From positions 62,001 through 126,000 of the forward strand of contig JBEWZL010000102.1 in assembly GCA_045837725.1 (NCBI GenBank): a stretch of 64,000 nucleotides of DNA. The letters run 5' to 3'. This document shows, one piece after another, positions 47,475-59,335 of this stretch (position 1 is its first letter; every line of letters starts with the position of its first letter). The DNA comes from Vermamoeba vermiformis (taxonomy: Eukaryota > Tubulinea > Echinamoebida). Made by a program: the position numbers and the translations under genes. The notes under the pieces are model-generated. The model worked only from the letters and a program-made list of their open reading frames with translations, was not told where the DNA came from and did no database searches.

Positions 47475-49947
47475 ATGGAGCTTCATCAATATATTGAAAC
47501 GGTAAGCCATGAAAAACCAATCTTGTATCTATATTGTGTCACGTATTAATATTTTCTGATGAATATAGAAGCTACTATCGTCATTCGACTACGTGCACGA
47601 AATATTGCGGATCAACCTCAGCTCGGTCGAGACGGAAAATAAACTTCTCGTGCAATTGACGCAGTTTTACGAGAAGCATGATCGCTTGAATGATTTCATG
47701 CGGTGGTCAGTCATACAAGAAGTAGAGAATACTGGTAAGAACAACGACAAAAGATCACACTTTTGAATTGTCAAACCCCGATCTAACGAGCTTCGGATAG
47801 AAATCCCCGATGATTTGTTTCGCAAGGGCAGCATCGCCACGGGAGTGATGTTTCACTTCCTCTTTAGTGACTTGGGCAAGATCTACTTGAAGAATACAAT
47901 CTTGCCGACGATTCGACAAGTCGAAGAACTGACTGAAGATATGGTATGTATGCAGCATTGACACGATCTAAGAGATGCATGACATTTCAAAACCAATCTC
48001 GGAGTCTAGGGGAGGATTTGCCTCAATCATTGCCGACAATTCCATTCTGTTTCTAAATTTGGAAACATCTTAATTCTACCTCGACTCTCAGTCGAGAGTA
48101 TTTGAAGAGCGATACTAACGTAGCGATATATGATAGGAAGAAGACGATGATTTCAGTCCAAGTGTGATGCGCGACATTCTTAACGTGGCAGCGGAGTTTT
48201 TAACCACGTTGAACGATGAGTTGGCATCGTTCCCTCTGTAAGTTGCCAATAACTGCTTGGATATAATCCTTGGGGATACTATTTTAAGAATATTTATTGC
48301 CATTGCTCTTGGATTATTTAAACCTTTCCTAATGTGGATTCACTCCAGGCACATGCGAGAAGGTTTCTTAATTCTCGAGAAAGAGGTGGCACGCAAGTTT
48401 CCTTCGTTTGACAACGTCGTTGGCTCGGTGTTGTTTCTTCGTTTCATCTCGCCAACCATCCTTCAACCGCAAATCTACGAAATTTCGGACGAGCCATCCA
48501 ACCCGGCTTCTCTTCGTGCCCTGATCCTAATATGCAAAATAATGCAAGCCATCGTCAACAAGAGCCAAGTGGTATTGCCAGATGCTTCGGATGGTATCAA
48601 CGAGCAAATCCATCGCTTCATGGTTGCGCATGCAAAGCCGATGAGTTCCTTTTGCAGGAGATTAACGGTAAGATATTTTTCGAGATATACTATTGCGCCG
48701 CTATGGCTTAAAACAATTATCGAAGCTATTCCTGGTCCCTAAATTGCTTTTTCCTAATTTGGAAAGTAGGATTCCCAAGAAATCAACTTTTGTAAGAAAG
48801 TTATCGCAGCATCCGTGCGAGCTCAAGTTTTTTCCGATGAAGAGAAACGAGCAGCTATCAATAGCTTGATGGAGTTCCTTGACGAGAATGAAATGGAAGT
48901 CCCTACCACAGCGAGGCGGCCGAGATCGTCGTCGTTCCGGATAAGTTCTAGCGACCTGCTTACTTCGAAGTCGCTGCCAGTCAAACCTCTGTCCGCATCA
49001 GCCAGCTTCATTAGCGACACAGACGACACCGATACCGAAGATTCTTTCGAAAGTACTTCTTCGCGAAGTCGCAGTAACAGCATAGCGGACAAAAAGAAGC
49101 TCCGGAGATTTAGTGTGGGCTCAGAAGGGTCCAGTAGATCTGAGCCTGGTGCTCCCCGCGTCGTTGGAAGAATGCCCAAGTTCGTCCGAGAACGCGAAGT
49201 AGTTTCCTTAGATGGCGAAAAAGTCAAGCTTGAAACAATCTTTAAAGACAAGACTGTAGTATTAGTTTTGCTAAGACACTTCGGGTGGTAAGTACAATAA
49301 GTTGCCTATTCTTAAAAAGTACTAACGAGAACGTGTTGTAGATTGTTGTGTCGCAGATCGGCTTCCGAATTGACTCAGATCGAGCCGGTCTTGAATTCAT
49401 TAGGGGTAGAGTTAGTGGCTATTGGTTCAGGCACTGCTGCCATGGCTGCAGATTTCAAACAGGATTTCAACTTCACTGGTCAGATCTACGTGGATGAAGA
49501 ACGTTTAGTCTACGAAGATCTGCGGTGCAAGCGAGGCTGGAAGAATGCCTTGTTCAACTCAAACACATTAAAGTCTATCGTGTCGGCTTGGGAGAAAGGC
49601 TATCGACAAGGAAAGAAACAAGGAGACATGCTGTAAGTACTACTTAGAATCGCCAGATCTGCGTCGTGCCATAACTAACCTCGTTCTCGATTAGTCAATT
49701 AGGTGGTTGCTTCGTGATTAAGTACGACAAGGTCTACATGGAGCACTTGGATCGGTACGCAGGAGATTTTCCGAAAGTTTCAAAAATTCTGAAGGCCTGC
49801 GGTGCTGACGATGAGATGATACAAAAAGTCAGAATTAAAACACGAAAAGAGATGAAAAAAGAAGAAAAAGAAGAACGTAAAGCCAAGAAATTAGAATACA
49901 AACGAGCAAAAGAAGCGTTGAAGGCCGAACTCGCGGCAAAGAAGTAG
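47475..49947 (+). CDS. RasGAP fused to SelU/AAED1-like peroxiredoxin domain; candidate selenoprotein
   Basis: Eight exons (47475-47501, 47569-47734, 47801-47943, 48137-48237, 48349-48667, 48770-49287, 49342-49632, 49695-49947), 606 codons. Residues about 60-270 are a RasGAP domain (LFRKGSIATGVMFHF, VVGSVLFLRFISPTILQPQI, LILICKIMQAIVNKS). A Ser-rich, probably phosphorylated linker follows. Residues about 375-560 are an AhpC-TSA_2 thioredoxin-like domain (VVLVLLRHFG, CRRSASEL, GVELVAIG, GQIYVDEERLVYEDL, KRGWKNALF, QLGGCFVIKYDKVYMEH). A Lys/Glu-rich helix ends the protein. Codon 425 is TGA, split TG|A by the phase-2 intron 49288-49341. It aligns with the first Cys of the family motif RHFGCxxC, giving UxxC. 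A SECIS-like stem-loop lies 154 nt past the stop. Confidence 0.85.
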
Positions 49948-50094
49948 ACCTTCAATCGCACTCATTGACATCGCTGTAACGGCACATGACATGACACAAC
50001 AAGTATGGTTCATCACTCTCCCGTTGTGGTTTGTAACGACTACCCCTGTTGCAAAATCGCTTCGTGGATGCAGCGGTGGATCGGGATTCAGAAC

Positions 50095-50158
50095 AGAGAG
50101 ATGAAGACTACCAAACTAACTCCTACAACCTAACGGAGCTTTGTGTAGTCTGAACGAC
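50095..50158 (+). promoter_or_regulatory. Candidate type II SECIS element
   Basis: ATGA (50101-50104) faces TGA (50151-50153). Helix AGACTAC (50105-50111) pairs with GTAGTCT (50145-50151) and CAAA (50112-50115) with TTTG (50140-50143), with one bulged T. An internal loop CTAA puts unpaired AA at 50118-50119. A mini-stem CTCC/GGAG (50120-50123, 50135-50138) closes an 11-nt loop. Quartet, about 11-bp helix, unpaired AA and apical mini-stem are the features of eukaryotic form 2 SECIS elements. A poly(A) signal AATAAA lies downstream near 50405. Confidence 0.85.
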
Positions 50159-50576
50159 AAAGCGTGCACAATACAATATTTGTGCCGCTTGGTGCTGTCC
50201 TGTGTCTTGATCTATGGACCAGTGAAGTTGTGCACGTCGTGTGAGTCTGTGAATGCGATGCCGATGAACTTCATTGTAATATAATGTATATAAATATGTT
50301 GTATTTTTAATGCCACAAACATTTAGCCAGATGCGGAAAGTAAGGCTGTTAAGAGATCGAACAGCTTTGCAAAAATTTTATTGACAGCCATCAAATGACT
50401 ACGTTAATAAAGGTGTATAACCTAGTATAGTATACTGTCCAAAGAAGATTTTGGTGCCCGAGAAGGATTTTGGAATCGGAATATCAGTTGTTTTGAATGT
50501 CGAGAAGAGATGCACAACAACGCACAAATTAGTATTCAATAGCATATACTCGGTTCCCTGTCAATAGTTGAAAATA

Positions 50577-51142
50577 TGAATAATTTCGACGAAACTGACC
50601 CTATAACAAACGAGGAGTAAGGAAGAGTTAATCCAACATCTATTATTATTGCAATTATTCAAACCTCAAAATTACCAATACCAACGTATTTAATCCATTA
50701 GGCCTAAACCGCGTAGGGGCAGTACAGCTAGTTTCCATAGAACGAAATCGGAAGGAAAAGCAGAGGAAACACACGTAAAAAGCGACAAAAGGTAAAGTTA
50801 CAAAGTGGATTTTGCAGCTAAAAATTTTACGCTTTGTATTATCGACCGCACGCGTATAACAAATTTAAAAACGAATGGATAACACTCGTAAAAGCCCAAA
50901 TGGCTTGCCCGGTCCAGCGAGAAGACAAAAATCCACTAATGTCCGTGGAGCTGGAGGAGATTTCTGCAAAGTTTCAGCAATCTGGAAAATTATTATTTAG
51001 TTCACAATCTGGAAATAGAAAACACAAAGCGACTTTTCTATTGGATCCACACAAATTTCCAGCTTATGAGATTCCGAAATTTTACTCGTTGCTCTGGGCC
51101 GGTTTCGGACTTAGCGATTCTTTTGCCCCATCCGTTCCTTAA
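50577..51142 (+). CDS. Hypothetical protein or N-terminal exons of the PP2C gene
   Basis: Exons near 50577-50617 (MNNFDETDPITNEE) and 50702-50791 (basic, Ser/Lys-rich) and a longer frame to a stop at 51142 (YYRPHAYNKFKNEWITLVKA ... EISAKFQQSGKLLFSSQSG ... LDPHKFPAYEIPKFYSLLWA). The join between the second and third pieces could not be resolved in frame. The stop at 51142 is only 14 bp before the next ATG, so this may be a separate small gene or part of the next one. No family recognised. Confidence 0.45.
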
Positions 51143-51155
51143 TTAATCTGACTTT

Positions 51156-54100
51156 ATGGAATCCAGCACTTTCCCGAATGTCAACAAAACTTCGTTCTTA
51201 CTCTCTTATTACAAACGTAGGGACTCAGATCCAACACCTATGGATGAAGTCGACTTTTGGAAAAAGCAAGCATCACATTATCGAACAGAAGCAGAGAATT
51301 GGGAACGCATAGCATGTAGTTTAAAGGCTCGGTTAATAAGATTGGGCGAAATGTAAGTGATTTTAGAAAAATAATTGAGCGCGATCGCGAGTTTCGTTTT
51401 CTTTTCTACATTTTTATCGAAATATATGCCGGCTTGATCTCGACTCTATTAGAAATTTAATCGATCGGCGCATATATTTCGTAATTATTCGAAATGAATT
51501 CATTTTACTCGATCCAATCAAAAAATTTTGATTTTAAACGAAATCTTATTGGTATCATATTATTTTTGTAGTGATCGCACATGAAAGCTTCTGGGAATTA
51601 TATATTAACCATTATTATATAGCTGCAAATCTTTTTCTACTTCGTGGGAGAGGCTTCTTCACGGCGAGGAGACAGAATCGCTTGATTCGCCACGAGATTT
51701 AGATCTGATCAATTATCGAGCTGAATCCTTCGACGAGACATCAGTATTAGCTAAGAGGAGAATGTCAAAGCCTGAACCTTTACTAAAAGCGGTCAATTCA
51801 ACATCTGGATCGAGCAACGGAAACGCGACACGAACGATCTCTACTGACGCGATTCCGCCGTTTAGTAAGCGCATAGTGTTTATTTAGCTACTTTAAGTCT
51901 TATTTTTCAAAAATAACGTAACGCTGTGACACATCTAGTGCAGTAGTGTACGGGAATTAACGATGTGCATTAACATCAAAAATTCATCGATCTATATGTA
52001 TAACTCGCTAAAAATCGATGTGTCGGAAACAGTATTTGTGCGATATTTCCTAAATGGCACCTTTAAATTGCAAAAATTCTTGTTTTTTCATTTTAAATTT
52101 TATTTCGACATGTTGACAACAATATTCAGACAAAAAAAGAAGCCTACGACTGGTACTGAACGTTATCTTGAAGCAGGTTTTAGGCACTCCACTTCGGTGG
52201 GGGCCCTTGTCATGAGCAAGAGAACAAGCTATGACGATCTCGACACAATTATGCAATCTGGATCCCCTCGAGCTCTTACTCCAAATCATCACAACAGAAA
52301 CAAATCTGATCCCAAATCAACTACCAACGTTCAGCCAGCAACACAACCACTCGCGTTTTCGGATCCGCGGCCAGGCACTTTTCATCTTGACGAATCTAGT
52401 TCTACGTCAGATTCGGATGTTACAAACAACGCAGTGCACATCCAAATCGATCCGAAAGAAATGAAGATTATAGAGCAACCACATAAGAAGAAAAAGAAAG
52501 GGTTGTTCCATAGACGACACGGCAGCGCAAATTCAGACGAGCCAGAGTCAAATCCGGAGACCTCAATGGCAGAACAACGTCCTGAAGCTTCGCATAAAAA
52601 GAAAAATAGCACTACTGGTATAGTGAAGTCACTAGGAACGAGCAATTTATATCAGTGTAAGTCTCTAATAGCGCCGCTAATAACTTGGCCGATCTCAAAT
52701 TATCATCTTTGTCTTAAAATCGTTCACTCGCATGCCGTTTGATCTAATATATCACGAAATTTACGAATATTATTATACCGTTTCGTGCTGCCGGCAAGCT
52801 TGCACCATTTTCTTTGGATCTCACTCCTAAAAAGTATTTTATCAATTTTCTTTGGAATTTCTTCAACCGTAGACAAAAAAACTTACTTTATTTGTCGAGC
52901 ACGGTTCAGAGGAATCTTTTCGCGTGCTTCAAAAGTGCGGCAATAGAGTTCAGCCAATAATTAAATTTGGATGCGCTAGGAACTTTTAAGAGCTTTTGCT
53001 AATGTATATGTTATCAGCAGTGACTCAAGTGACTAAAGATAAGCAAGCAGTAGTCGCCCAGAAGAAAAAGCAGCCGCCTCAGATCTCGTTAGTGAGCGCG
53101 TACCGACAAGTCTCGGAGCTTAATGGATTTTTGGACGCAAAAGGCACCATTACAACATTATTATCAGATATTCCTAATCTCAAAGTCTCGGTAGGTTAAT
53201 TTCGGATTTCAAACTTAACCAAACTGCAATTTATTTTTCAACGGATGCAGCTCGTCAAATTATTCTATTTTACATCAATAATATCGACAATATACTATGA
53301 TTTCACGCCTTGCTATGAAACGAACAGAGCAAGGTCGATCAACCTCAAATTCTCGTGCAAAAGTTTGAAATTTCCGAACGCAAAAGCGATCGTTTGTGTA
53401 TTTTGCAATTGATCCGCTTACAAGATACGTACTAACGCTCTAAATATTACAATAGGACAAGTTTGGACAAGAGATTGGTACACTAAGGTCCGGCAAATCA
53501 AGCGAGAAAGCATTCGTGATCCCGAAAAAAGCTTGCGGCGTGACCACATCCACGTACCCTATGATCACAACAGGTGCGTATATGTTTGTATATGATTATG
53601 TTTCATAAGGGAGTGTGATTTACACAATTTAGATTCGCTACAGTATACTTTTTCTCCCTTACGGAGATTGCATTGGATCGCACAATTAAATAACTTTAAT
53701 ATTTTAGGCAAAGACCAGAAAAGCCTTCCAGTACGCTATGGCGATCCTAATTGCGATAGATTCGGTATTAAAGTCTACAAACACCGCATACTCGTTTGCG
53801 TAACAGACGGATGTGGCTGGGGCGAGAGATCATGTCGCGCCTCTGAAGTCGCAAACCACGCGTTCATGAACTACATCGAGAACCAACACGTTGCCGTAGA
53901 AGATACGCATTCGGCAGCGTTATTGATGCTAAAGTAAGTTTCGCAATGCGATCCGTATCTTAACACAGAAATTTGGTTCATGAAATCGTTGCTACGTCAT
54001 CGACCATTTATAGTAATAAATACCTTTCCGTTCACTGAACCGACGAACATCGATTTAATGGTCGGAATTCTTTGCAACAAATTAATTTTCTTCCAATTTC

Positions 54101-55109
54101 ATGAACAGTACTTGACCAACAAAATCTTTGTTACTAAAAATATTCTAGTGGCTAATAATAAACGCATTTAATAGGGGCCTGCAAGAAGCGCACGAAGCGA
54201 TCATTCAAAACGTGCAGAATCATTGGGAGGCCGGTACCACGACCCTGTGTGGTGGCATGTTGCTGCGTCTTGAAGACGACGATGAAGACGGACCGCGCTT
54301 TGGATTCTTGTGCGCGAACATTGGTGACTGCAAGGCCTATCTGTACAACACTGACGGACCCACGCAACGATCATCCGTGACCATTGTTAGTCCCAAAGAA
54401 CGCGAGATCTTGTCGGCCGGACCTAGCTCCGATTTTATTCCCTCTGCCATGAGCTCATCGAGCAACAATAATAATACCAATGTGAGCAAGGACACGAATG
54501 GCAGTGCGAACAAGAGCACGGCGAAAGTGATTGACATGACTCGTGGCAACCGAGGCATTGACGCACGACACACTGGAGGCTGTTTGGGACCAAAATTGGA
54601 AAAACTGAAGCCTCGTCTTGATAACTTGAAGATCACTTGGACTATCTGCAGACCTAGTAAGTAGATCCGCTACGTTAAATTTTACGTGTCAAAAGTGTCA
54701 AAAATGTCACACAAGTTCTTTACACAATTCAATTACTGATCGCTGATTTTAATCAATAGAGGACTTAATAGTGCTAGTCTCGGATGGTGTTCATGACAAT
54801 TTTGATCCTGAAGCCTTGGGCGAGCAGCCTGGCAGCCTTGGCTTGAGCCAGCCCACGTGGCTGAACGTGCCGCAAAAAGAATCGGTCGAGGCACGTGACA
54901 AGTACCGCGCGAACAGACTCTACGAGCAGATTGAAGGCATTAAAGACCCGAAGAAAGTGACGGACACGATCATTCGCTACGTCGTCAAAACTACGCACAA
55001 TCAACGCGAGTACTTGGAGAAGAACAAAGGCGGTCAAGTGCCCGATGACTTTGTCAATTACCCTGGCAAGATGGACCACTGCACTTGCGTCAGCTTCGTC
55101 GTCGGATAA
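51156..55109 (+). CDS. PP2C-family protein phosphatase with long disordered N-terminus
   Basis: Start at 51156 (MESSTFPNVNKTSFLLSYYK), then a short coiled segment (FWKKQASHYRTEAENWERIA), a long Ser/Lys/Asn-rich region (51620-52660) and the exon QVTKDKQAVVAQKKKQPP. The catalytic part begins near 53740: RYGDPNCDRFGIKVYKHRIL, VCVTDGCGWG, GTTTLCGGMLLRLEDDDEDG, GFLCANIGDCKAY, VIDMTRGNRGIDARHTGGCL, LIVLVSDGVHDNFDPEALGE and the end GKMDHCTCVSFVVG. The PPM metal-binding Asp positions (VTDG, IGDCKA, VSDGVHDN) are present. The variant resembles the protist branch of PP2C. The exon join into 52130 is not resolved. Confidence 0.78.
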
Positions 55110-55340
55110 TTCGGCGAAATTCTCCGATGCAGATCCAAACCAACAGTCGCTTTGAAGTTGAAAAAAATCATGCGAAAAAAACTGTAAATTTTGTTCATTT
55201 ATTCGCTTTGAAGCAACTATGTAAATAAAACCCTGTACAGTTCGAAAGATACGATCTCTTGGCAGTAATTGCTTTGACTCGATTTTCAGTGAACCGCAAA
55301 AAATTTAAATTTTGAAAACGGATTCGTGATCATTTGTCGT

Positions 55341-56574
55341 TTATTCATATTTGGAATTAGTAACTCTTACAATAAAACCTGATCGAATTCTATTAATCAA
55401 TTTGATGCTATTTACAACTGGATCTAAGCCTGGGTAACGGATCCTAGAGAAGATCTCGAGCCACAATTCTTTAGGCAGACCCATTGGCGGCTCATTACTC
55501 CAAGCGATATTATGTACTAACATGGCTATCTTATATAACATATCTGCCTGCAAATCTCGATTTCTTTTCAACTGTTTCAAGATCTGAATCGTTATTTTTG
55601 TACTGCTGAATATCTCTAAGTGCATAATTAACTTCTAATACGTTCTCTATAGCACTACAAAACTTAATATACGTATATATGTCATCAGGAATGTCAGCTG
55701 AGTATAGATCTACGAATGTCAATGAACTGTTGAGTCTTAATCCGGTGCAGATCAGATCCACTTCATTTTCTTCGCGCGGATTATAACAATTTGATAGCCA
55801 TAGTTTCCTTAATGTATTATTTACAGCCAACATGTCTTTCAGCGCTGTCAAACCATTGACACCGAGATCTGAATTATCGCTGAGGACTAGTGTTCTGAGA
55901 CTAGTGTTTGTTTTCAGTGAATTGCAAAGTGCAATTATTCCGCTCGATTGAATCTGATTTTGATCGAGATCGAGCTGCGTCAAGGTCTGATTATGTTTCA
56001 ATCCTTCAGCGAGGTACTTGCAGATCTGATGGTCAATATTGCAGTTGATTAAATTAAGCGTTGTTATATTCTTCTTAGTCTCTAATATTTCTTGTAAAAT
56101 TTTTGCGCCTTTTGCGTCGATCTGAACCACGCCTGATAAAATAAAACTTTCAAGCGAATTATTCTCTTTCACGGAACTAAATAGCACGTGAATCTCGTCT
56201 ATATTTAAAGGAGTGCTCCTTATTAATAGTGTGCGTATTGTTGTGTTTGATTTTAAGGCTTGAAAAATTTTCTTGTGCAGATCCGTTCCGTCTGGATCAT
56301 TTGAATCCAGTGTGAGATTAGGGACTCGCATAGTACTAATCATATACGCAAATAGATCTGCCTCTTTGATCGGTACTATATTTTTGACTAGTGCCAGCTC
56401 TTGCAGTGCATTGGTGTTTCTGAATCCGTTGGTGAGGGATCTGATGATTTCCGGTGTGAATGTGCTTTGGTTGATTTCAAGTGCTCTAATAAAATCTCCT
56501 TTTAGAGATATACAGAGTGATGCGGCGACATCTGCTGTAATTTTGTGGTGATAGGCTGATCGGCCGAGATCCAT
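55341..56574 (-). CDS. LRR protein with possible C-terminal F-box
   Basis: Start at 56574 (MDLGRSAYHHKITADVAASL). NLR/RNH1-type leucine-rich repeats of about 28 residues (NTTIRTLLIRSTPLNIDEIH, NQTLTQLDLDQNQIQSSGII, NTSLRTLVLSDNSDLGVNGL, NNTLRKLWLSNCYNPREENE, NSSLTFVDLYSADI). The frame stops at 55531. An overlapping frame continues to 55341 with an F-box-like LPKELWLEIFSRI. A 25-nt GT-AG segment could join them but is shorter than other introns here, so a frame disturbance is equally likely. Confidence 0.7.
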
Positions 56575-56977
56575 GAAGATATTTTTCGTGTTAATTCTAA
56601 AATTCAAATCAATTCGAGAATAATATGACAAAATCATATAGCAATGCAGATGTCATATTAATAGTGTTAATAATTAGTAAGAAATGTCAAACAGAAATTG
56701 ATCCATATCCTTTAGGACGTCTAAATGGAATTTACCTGATTATAAGCCCTCACGTTCAATTTTGATTATAGATCAATGATTCTCCGTAAATTAATAATAC
56801 TAAAATTAGTTTTGTGGTTGTTAGAAGACGAAAGAACAACGAGGAAAATTTATCTGTCACCAGCACAACAGAAGTCTTTCAGCGATTGCAACCATGTGCC
56901 AACAATAATCACATTTTGCGACATTATATTATAACTTATAACTCTCTTCAAGTTGCGGAGTTTATTAAGGTTTCAGT
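56575..56977. other. Intergenic region
   Basis: About 400 bp, AT-rich, with no supported gene. Confidence 0.35.
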
Positions 56978-58944
56978 TCAAGTTTTTTGCACCTTTTTTT
57001 GAAGGAATGCGTAACACTCCTTTTTGTGCATCATAGTGTACGTACGAACGTCTTGAGGGCATCCATTGTCATATAAATATTCTAAACATTTAACCGAATC
57101 TCTTTGGACAGCTGCGTACCAAGTCTCTTTGCTCCATCCGCTGCCATTTTCGTGCGCGTACTTCAAAATTTTTAGATTACCATTGCTTGCTGCTGCAGTG
57201 CACTCGTGATGGCTCCAAGGACACCCATTTTCACGCAAATATTTCAAGCACTTCAAATGAGAGGCACCCCGGCCATTAGCCGCTGACCGGCAGGCATTTG
57301 AGGTCCATGGCACGCCGTACTTGTGCGCTATTTTCATGCACATGAGGTGTCCATGGGAAGCAGCCACCGAGTGCACGAGAGAGCTGTATCCACAGCCGTT
57401 CTTGAGCGCGTACTCGAGGATATCTGCTCGGTCAAATTCGGCTGCTAACATCGTCACGCTATCATCCCACTCGAAGCCCATTTCGTGAAGATATTTTAAC
57501 GCGTCTAATGCACCTGTTCTAGCCGCTGCACTCAGAATCGCTGGCTCGCACTCGCCTAGTCCCACAGCATTAATAAGGCCCCTTAAAATTATCGTGGTCG
57601 TGTTGTACTTACATCCGAGATCAAGGAGGTACTTCAACATTTCAACGTCGTTGTTCGACACAGCCACATTGCACAGTGAGACGTCGCTAGTGTCAAGCTC
57701 GTAGCCGCATTCGAGAATGTATTTCAAGCACTGCAAGTTCTGGTATTGTACTGCTTTGAATGCCATCGTTTGCGATGGTAAAGACGACGTCGTCATCGAA
57801 ATTGTTGTCGTAAACATCATCGTAATCGTCAATCTTTCCGTCCCATCGAAAGCCATTCTCGTGCAAGTACTTCAATATCTCTAAGTTGCCAGCAGCGTTT
57901 AAGCACGCGATGTTTGTGCTGGGCTTGGGACACCCAGCTTCGAGCAAATATTTTATCATTTGCACATCGCCGAGTTGAGCTGCATTGTCGTATTCTTTGC
58001 CACACCATTTAGCCCCGTGTTCTCGCAAGAGCCTATTAGATTTGTTAACATAGGTGCGGACAGAGGGTCGCTCCAAGTGTGACACTTACTTGACACATCC
58101 GATGTCGCCGGAGCTCACTGCATCCTCTATTGGTGACATTGAGCCATCTGTGTCTATATGCGCGGTATTGCCGTTCAGCAGCGCGTATTTGACGCACTCC
58201 AAGCTGCCACTCCGAGCGGCATTGTTCATCGTTTCACCCCACTCACAGCCGTTCTCGTGGGCAAATTTCAAACAGTCCAAGTGCCCTCCAAGCGCTGCCA
58301 TTTCACAGCTGACATTCAAGACGTATTTTGCTTCGTAAAGATATTTCAAGCACTCCAAATTACCGCCTGCAGCAGCTGCGTTGCAAAGACGAGCTGTCCA
58401 TGTAATTTATCGGGCAGCCATTGGCCAACGCGTACTTCAAACAGTCAAGACTCCATGCTGCTGCCTCTCTTAATAGTAGTGAGTTCCATGGGCAGCCATT
58501 CTCGTGCAAATACTTCAAGATCTCGAGGTGGTTGTGACGAGCCGCAGCTTCCGTAGCGAGTTCGTCCCAAGGAAATTCGTTCTCGTGCAAATATTTTAGG
58601 CACTCAAGGTGACCGTTGGCAGCTGCATTTGAGCATGCGAGACTGTCAAAGTCGCAGTCGTTGTCGTCTAGAAACTTGATCGCTTCGATCTGACCCTTGC
58701 GAGCAGCAGCAGCGATAGTTGTAGCGTCCCATTCCATTCCAAGAGCACGGCAATATTGTAAGCACGATATTGCGCCCATTTCTGCGAAATACTGCATTAT
58801 ACGGCCAATTGGCTTTTTTGAAGTTGATAGTTTTGGATTGCAGATCTTAAAAATGTGCTTGTTTGCTGTTCGTAGCAACAGTACGTCATATACAACAAGA
58901 TCGTCTAATATATGTGTCCATACGTCGGTTGGTAAATCTAGCAA
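56978..58944 (-). CDS. F-box / ankyrin-repeat protein (frame disturbed)
   Basis: Start at 58944, F-box MLDLPTDVWTHILDDLVVYD. Then about 15 degenerate ankyrin units of the type GHLECLKYLHENGCPWD, common in amoebae and giant viruses (NGHLECLKYLHENEFPWDEL; GHLDCLKFAHENGCEWGETM; HLKCLKYLRENGCPWSHHEC; ALDALKYLHEMGFEWDDS). One normal intron lies at about 58086-58034. The repeats continue through the whole region, but the frame appears to change at about two places with no good splice signal, so this is a decaying gene or contains sequence errors. The likely role is substrate recognition in an SCF complex. Confidence 0.7.
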
Positions 58945-59335
58945 TGTTAAATCCTACAACGAAACGTCAGTTCCATCCAGAAAAAATAAAGAAAATTACA
59001 AATTAATGTGGATCATCACAGTGGAAGTGATTTTAATGGTAGGTATATTACATTAATATTCTTATTTTTATGCAAGAATGGATATTAAATTACTGGCCAG
59101 TAAATTGCGACAGAACTTACTCCTTCCATTTTCTAACGGTCGATAAACCAATCCTTTTTATTGCTGAAGGTGCTGGAATATTGTTTGGTTCTAAATTAAC
59201 CGCTGTTGTGGACACAGATCGAGGAAAATAAAAATAAAAAATAGGCCTTAGGAAATCGCGAACAAGCCCTTGCAAAAATAATGTCCTATATGTTACGTCA
59301 ATCGTACTATAATACTACTAGGACATGCTATGCTT
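58945..59335. other. Intergenic region
   Basis: 391 bp, AT-rich, promoter side of the F-box/ankyrin gene and 3' side of the next gene. Nothing else seen. Confidence 0.35.

Noticed and set aside
49281-49345. Reading the TGA at codon 425 as a simple stop or mis-splice
   Set aside because: An alternative donor six bases upstream-like (GTGGTA) would avoid TGA, but it is weak and deletes the conserved redox residue. The used donor GTAAGT is consensus, the UGA sits at the known Sec/Cys column, and a SECIS-like element follows.
55531-55625. A 25-nt GT-AG intron joining the LRR frame to the F-box-like frame
   Set aside because: Shorter than the other introns seen here and with a poor donor; kept only as a possibility in the gene entry.
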